From Cryptomeria japonica (Eukaryota; Streptophyta; Pinopsida; Cupressales; Cupressaceae): 64,000 bases of DNA. The stretch is from assembly GCF_030272615.1 (NCBI RefSeq), contig NW_026729257.1, forward strand, positions 60,308 through 124,307, written 5' to 3'. The notes under the pieces are model-generated. The model did not search any database, was not told the DNA's origin, and saw only the letters and a program-made list of their open reading frames with translations. A program made the translations under genes and the position numbers. Below are positions 59,401 through 64,000 of this stretch, in pieces. Numbering within the stretch: position 1 is the stretch's first letter; each line of letters begins with the position of its first letter.

Positions 59401-60755
59401 GTTGGCGATTGATGTATAAAAATCTATTTCATTCGGCAAGTTTCAGAGAACTAGGTTGTTGTTTCCTCAACTTAGTGTTGCGATAAATACATGAATGACT
59501 CGAGTGGAGATGAATGCTAGGAAATAAAGTAGAAAACAATGAAAAATTTGGTAAGAAACTAGGTGACAATAAACCATGAACAACTTGAAATAATCTATAA
59601 TTAATGATCTATGTGATCCATCAACCTGTGACTATGAAATGTAATCTACAAAAAATAAACTTGTGGACCATTAAGAACAAGAAGAAACTTGTTAGTAGAT
59701 CTTCCATTTCTTGTCAATCAATCATCAAAGAACTTGTGATCTGCCATGCACCATGTATGTCATATACCATATCTATGTACAAACATTTTGTATCGAGTAA
59801 ACTACATTTATTGATTCATTGAATTTGTTTTGCTTGGATCCAAACACCATGGAAACATAACCATTAATCCTAATAACTTGTGAACCATGAAGTGCAAACT
59901 AAATGGAATCATGTCCAAAATTTTGGTTAAAACAATCTAGGGAAAATACTGGGATTCCAATTATCCATCTCAAAACACCATCATTGAAACTTCCATGTTC
60001 AATATACAGAAAAAACTCTATTTTTTTAACCATTTTACTCATCAATGTATTTTTTTGCTAAATAAAAGTTGGATTTATATTAAAAGAGCTAAAGATTACA
60101 AAACCATTTCAGCACAGTTTATATCCCTGTCATTTATCACTATTTCTTTTTGATAGATTGCTGCCTTTTTCCAGTGGCAGTGTTGTAGTATTGATTAATG
60201 TGCTACATCATAATGTGATCAACTTAAAAGAAGTACTAAATTTTACTTGATATTTCTTTTAAATTGAGGGGTGAATTAGCTATATCCTCTAAACCAAGCA
60301 TTATTTTATCATATTTATTGTCAGCGTTCCTTCAATACCTATTTGTGAATATATAGGGTGACATGATTAGCATCCTCCGCTTTGTACAAAATTATTGATT
60401 ATATGAAATGGATTTTTTATGTCATTTTGCAATATACCATGGTTGTATATGTTTATACGTAAAGTTATAAATCCAAAATTGTCAAATAACTGTTACATAG
60501 ATAACAGTCTTTCCTTCTTGCTATCTATTACAGACAATGGAAAAGTTTCCATTGTCCTTTAATTCTCGTATACATTACTTGAACCCAGTCTATGTGTCTT
60601 TATGGTCAAAGTCATGGAATTTCAGCAATTTAATTCTTAGTATATAGCAATAGCCTATTAGCAAGCTCATTCTAGCAAAGACAAATTTGAAAGAATTCAT
60701 AAAATAGGAGTAGTCAATGACATATACTGATGCTTGAGTTTTATGTTTCTTTTGT
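59401..60755. other. Gene-free stretch right of the Tat element
   Basis: No ORF, LTR copy or primer binding site was recognised, although the Tat 5' LTR should begin around here. Either the 5' LTR is deleted or it is too diverged from 44981-46390 to see by eye. Confidence 0.55.
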
Positions 60756-60760
60756 TATAG

Positions 60761-61051
60761 GATCCTTTGATGTAAGGGATAAAGACGATCGATGGATACG
60801 AAGATGGGTTAAGAAGGGGGATATGATTATCCTCCCAAGAGGAATCGATCATTGATTTACCCTTGACACAAACAACTACATTAATGTAAATGCTCTTTTA
60901 TCTCAAGGACACTCACTATGAATCATTTCTTATATGAACTAGAGGATATTATTATTGTTTCTTTGACTTTTATCACAAATCCTGAGGCTTTTCTACCTGG
61001 CGAGCCAGTCTGGACAACATACAATCGTCCTTGTGAGGAGCATCCTGCTAG
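60761..61051 (+). pseudogene. Acireductone dioxygenase (ARD) gene fragment, two exons, broken
   Basis: After an acceptor-like TTTGTTATAG the plus strand reads [30 protein letters not shown], a stop (TGA at 60853) where Arg is expected, then FTLDTNNYIN to about 60885. An approximately 97-base intron-like gap follows. Near 60982 LRLF, then after a 2-base frame shift GEPVWTTYNRPCEEHPAR, ends at a GTAAGA donor (61052). These are the central and C-terminal parts of plant ARD, the metal-dependent enzyme of the methionine salvage cycle. The last metal ligand His (GIDH) is kept; the exon with the HxH-E ligands is missing. The retained intron argues for a genomic duplicate rather than a retrocopy. Confidence 0.85.
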
Positions 61052-61059
61052 GTAAGAAC

Positions 61060-61900
61060 CCTAATACTTGTAAGACCAAGATGAGAATTTCAATTTGATT
61101 GTTTTCAAGAAAACCTGAACATTATAGCTTTACATATAAAAATGACATATTTTTGTGATGGCATGTTCCAATATGTATTTTTTTTTCATAGATTGGTTGT
61201 AGGTTCTATAGAGGACCCACTTTCAAATAGATAAAGTTGTTATAAATAGGCTATTGGTGAAGAATAACTGAAGAAAATCAATGAAAAACCACATCAACAA
61301 TAACCAACAGAGTCAGAAACATTAATATAAAGATTCTTTTTAGCCCTCACCTTTCTTGACAACTTATTTATATTTTGACAACACCGAACTGCTTGAGAAG
61401 GATCTTCTTACTCAAAGAAAAAATGTGATAAAAAAAGTTGTCCAATCACTCGCATCATCAACCATGCCAGAATTTGATGTTACAAGATCCAAGATGGATA
61501 TTACATAACACAGAGAAGCCATCATTTGAAGGAAATAGGAACTGAGTGAAGACATTAAGAGGGCATGAAGGCACAACCAAGGGCCATTGAGTAGAAGGCA
61601 AAGGAAAAATCTTGGAAACAAAAGGAGGAGCACTTGGAGAAGAAGGTAGGGAAAATAATAGTCCGATGAATAGAAAAGATGAACTCTAAGGGAAAACTAC
61701 CAGAAATAGCAAGAAACTCTCCAGTCAAAGCAGGGGAGACAAAACCAACAATCTCTTCTCAAGGAGGAGCTCTAGACCCCAAATCTGAAGAAAGAAACAG
61801 AGCTAAAGTAAGTGAATTGGATAACAACAAGAATGTAAAGTGCACCCCTGATTTGCTAACCAATTTTTTATTCACTTTTTTGTGATTTAGTTTTCATACA
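61060..61900 (+). other. Unidentified charged-ORF relic
   Basis: Plus-strand pieces such as LLEKDLLTQRKNVIKKVVQSL (near 61390-61455) and a Lys/Glu-rich stretch to 61680, then a Ser/Pro-rich open frame 61679-61885, look like decayed coding sequence. The family is unrecognised; it may be gag or linker of an LTR element. Confidence 0.3.
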
Positions 61901-62227
61901 TTATAACAAACACTTGACATTTAAATTACTCAAATAGTATGCTCTGTAAAATTCTGCAGCCAACCCTTTTTTCCAAAATACAAACAATAGGCATTACATT
62001 AAATAGTTTGCTTGCAATTCAGATCACAGTGTTTCTGATTTAAAACAAGTTTATTGATGTCTGAGTTCTAATGATATTGCATGTACTAAATTTGAGAATG
62101 TAAACACAAATATGACTCATGGATAAAAATTGTTAGGAAATATATTATTAGTGTGAATTTTGTTACAATGGTTATGAGTTGTTTTAAACAACTGACTAAT
62201 TCTAGAGTCAGGTAAAACTACATGGAG

Positions 62228-62276
62228 AAATTTTTCAACCTTTCCTTCATTTAAACCAAGCAGTAAACCTTTATGT
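62228..62276 (+). repeat. Extra copy of the hairpin loop sequence
   Basis: TCAACCTTTCCTTCATTTAA and AAACCAAGCAGTAAACCT here are nearly repeated at 62715-62750, in the centre of the large hairpin. A TATATG/CATATG-rich run follows at 62275-62310. Confidence 0.8.
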
Positions 62277-62480
62277 ATATGTATATGCATATGCATATGG
62301 ATATGTATTTTGAAAAGTACACCCTTAATTTAAAAATTATTAACAATCAAATGGTTGTACTTAAATCAGTTGAGCATAATTGGTGAGGGTGAGGATATGT
62401 TTCTTGATTATACCATCCACAAAATGCTCAAAATTAAATGAAAATATTTAATGATTACACAAAACTATATACATATGCAA

Positions 62481-62975
62481 GTGCACCATGGTTGAGATGG
62501 CCCAACTCTCTAGTCTCACTCTAGGACTAAGCTCATGCCATATCTAAATGAAAGACATCTCAAATACATCGTCAATGAAAAGCTGCAAAATGCCATTTTC
62601 ATACATAAGCAAGACATACACAATTGGGCACAATCACTAAGAGAACGGTAAAAAGTGTGTTTGAGATCATTGTCCTAATTGTGGTGTGGTCACGAAGAGA
62701 TCACCATAAATTTATCAACCTTTCGTTCATTTAAACCAAGTAAACCTTTATGTGATCTCTTTGTGACCACACCACAATTAGGACAATGATCTCAAACACA
62801 CTTTTTACAGTTCTCTTAGTGATTGTGCCCAATTCTATATGTCCTTCTTATGTGTGAAAATGGCATTTTATAGCTTTCCACTGACGATGTATTTGAGATG
62901 TCTTTCATTTAGATATGGCATGAGCTTAGTCCTAGAGTGAGACTAGGGAGTTGGACCATCTCAACCATGGTGCAC
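62481..62975. repeat. Large inverted repeat (hairpin), arms about 235 bases
   Basis: The left arm 62481-62714 is the near-exact inverse of 62741-62975. The outer ends are GTGCACCATGGTTGAGATGG and its complement; inner parts share GTGGTGTGGTCAC with GTGACCACACCAC. The loop is about 26 bases. Mismatches are few and include short indels. It could be a MITE-like insert, or a fold-back product of template switching; the transcript would make long double-stranded RNA. No ORF is present. Confidence 0.93.
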
Positions 62976-63109
62976 CTGATCATATTAGCTTGAAACCATG
63001 CACCTCATATGAGCCTCAAACCAATGCCCCCTACTGGTAGGTGGTTGGGATAGAATATCATTCGCTGTACATATCAATGACTGGATAATAATGAAAAAAA
63101 AATTATAAA

Positions 63110-63600
63110 AATATTATCATCGTTGGAATTGCGACGAATACCAAGCTTTCCACCGACGATGAAATCGGCGGACATACAACGTTCTCATCAGTGAAATATT
63201 CTGGAGTCATTGCACTTCCGACTCAAACCACACAAACATCTGACAATGATGTTGTACGTGTGATGATACTTTGTAGTTGAACGGTCATCGATGCCTCTGA
63301 ATGGACCGATGACACAAGTGTTGGTCAAACAACATCACTGTCGGTGCGAAGTTCCAAATTGCTGTTGGCTTTGCGATGAAATCTACTGAACCATTTGATG
63401 GGGATGCTACATGTCCGATGACTTTTTTGACCAAAAGAGAGATCATGCCCACCGTCGGCAGAGTCCATGGGATTGTCGTATTTTTGACGGTCAGGGCATC
63501 ATCGATAAATCTAACGATGAGTTTTTTATGACTACTTTTGTTGGCACTCTGACAAAAATTAGTCGCAATTCCGACAATCGGCCGTCAGAAATTAGCTCTA
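63110..63600. other. CpG-containing segment with GTCGGAATTGCGAC-type repeats
   Basis: Near 63123 lies GTTGGAATTGCGACGAAT and near 63560 its inverse ATTAGTCGCAATTCCGAC. Between them, words such as CCGACGATG, ACGGTCATCGATG, CACCGTCGGCAG and CATCGATAAAT recur. Composition differs from the AT-rich surroundings. Such subterminal repeats are typical of CACTA-like or other TIR DNA transposons, but no terminus or target duplication could be fixed. Confidence 0.4.
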
Positions 63601-63631
63601 AATGTACTAGTGCCTATTCCCAAAATTAATG

Positions 63632-64000
63632 CAATGTAACCACACATCGAGGTAAAGTCACCATCCAAGGAGCTCCTCCCCCACCAAATCCCCCACCCAT
63701 GTCTTCCACCCGCCGATATGACCTCCTTGACCAACCTAGGAAGACCCCTGCATGGATCTCCATTCTAGAACTTCTCAAGACTTCCCCTATCCATAAAAAA
63801 ATTTTGGAATAAGCCCTCCTTGAGTCTCGCATTCTTGATAATATCAATGCTACCTAATTCCAAGATCTCATTGGAAACCTTGCTTCCTAGCATCACCTTG
63901 TATTTACCTCCAATGATGCTCCTATAGATGAAGACCACAACAAACCTTTGCACATTGAAGCCCTTATCCAGAAGCACAAGGTCAAACGTATTTTGATAGA
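63632..64000 (+). pseudogene. Second Tat-type gag/protease fragment, cut by window end
   Basis: The plus-strand frame reads VTTHRGKVTIQG, a Pro run, then RRYDLLDQPRKTPAWISILELL, a stop, ALLESRI, a stop, DLIGNLAS, a stop, and NKPLHIEALIQKHKVKRILID, ending just where the DGGAG protease active site should follow. It aligns block for block with the minus-strand copy at about 57200-56900 (YDLVSQLHKNPTQISILELL and NNPLHIEVLVYKHRVQRVLID). The two are different subfamilies by eye. The rest of the element must lie beyond 64000. Confidence 0.85.

Noticed and set aside
59401-60755. 5' LTR of the Tat element
   Set aside because: Searched by eye for TGTCTACA, TGACTTAGGG and a primer binding site here; none convincing. 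Faint similarity of CAACTTAGTG near 59478 to the 3' LTR edge was too weak to call.

Overview
This window looks like intergenic DNA from a large, repeat-rich plant nuclear genome. A gymnosperm, probably a conifer, is my best guess. That rests on old, decayed, nested LTR retrotransposons with very long LTRs, plant-type LINEs with a terminal RNase H domain, a Ty3/gypsy element of the Tat type, and AT-rich spacers full of microsatellites. The species cannot be fixed from the sequence alone. I see no intact host gene, no rRNA or tRNA gene and no CRISPR array. The only piece of a recognisable host gene is a broken acireductone dioxygenase fragment with an intron near 60.8 kb.

Layout. 0-2.9 kb: remnant of a plus-strand LINE (reverse transcriptase, connection region with zf-RVT, RNase H). 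2.9-4.75 kb: a retroposon-like unit with an unfamiliar globular domain (LDGR, YHF, LNHFRH and LHKGLI blocks) and a coiled coil, ending in a LINE-like 3' tail. 4.75-22.33 kb: a nest. A plus-strand LTR element (coiled-coil, Lys/Glu-rich ORF; no polymerase visible) has its LTR at 6873-7482 and 21837-22326. That LTR is split by a minus-strand Ty1/copia element (7483-21836, 1.5 kb LTRs, CATAC/CATAT target duplication). The copia element is in turn split by a minus-strand Ty3/gypsy chromovirus (12402-19340, GACAC target duplication) that lost most of its 5' LTR, gag and protease.

22.3-26.3 kb: a second, minus-strand copy of the LDG-type ORF, AT-rich spacer, then a compact retroposon (25143-26201) with a coiled-coil ORF and a perfect 18-bp target duplication. 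26.3-31.1 kb: a minus-strand LINE. 31.1-37.1 kb: AT-rich DNA with a weak LTR/gag-like remnant. 37.2-44.8 kb: two related purine-rich blocks. The first is interrupted by a 4.2 kb solo LTR of the same chromovirus family, and the second preserves the empty insertion site. A fold-back element lies between them.

44.98-59.4 kb: a large minus-strand Tat-lineage gypsy element (gag, protease, G-patch-like linker, RT and RNase H, second RNase H, integrase). Between its integrase and 3' LTR it carries an ANTISENSE unit: a possible TATA box and first exon, long tandem-repeat arrays, and a plant mobile domain (PMD) reading frame with RG/G-rich and coiled-coil tails. This is the most interesting feature. 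59.4-64 kb: spacer, the acireductone dioxygenase fragment, a roughly 235-bp-arm hairpin, a CpG-containing inverted-repeat segment, and the start of another Tat-type gag/protease on the plus strand, cut by the window end.

All element ORFs carry stops or frameshifts, so nothing here looks autonomously active. The gene content is a record of serial insertion, deletion and LTR recombination rather than a working pathway.
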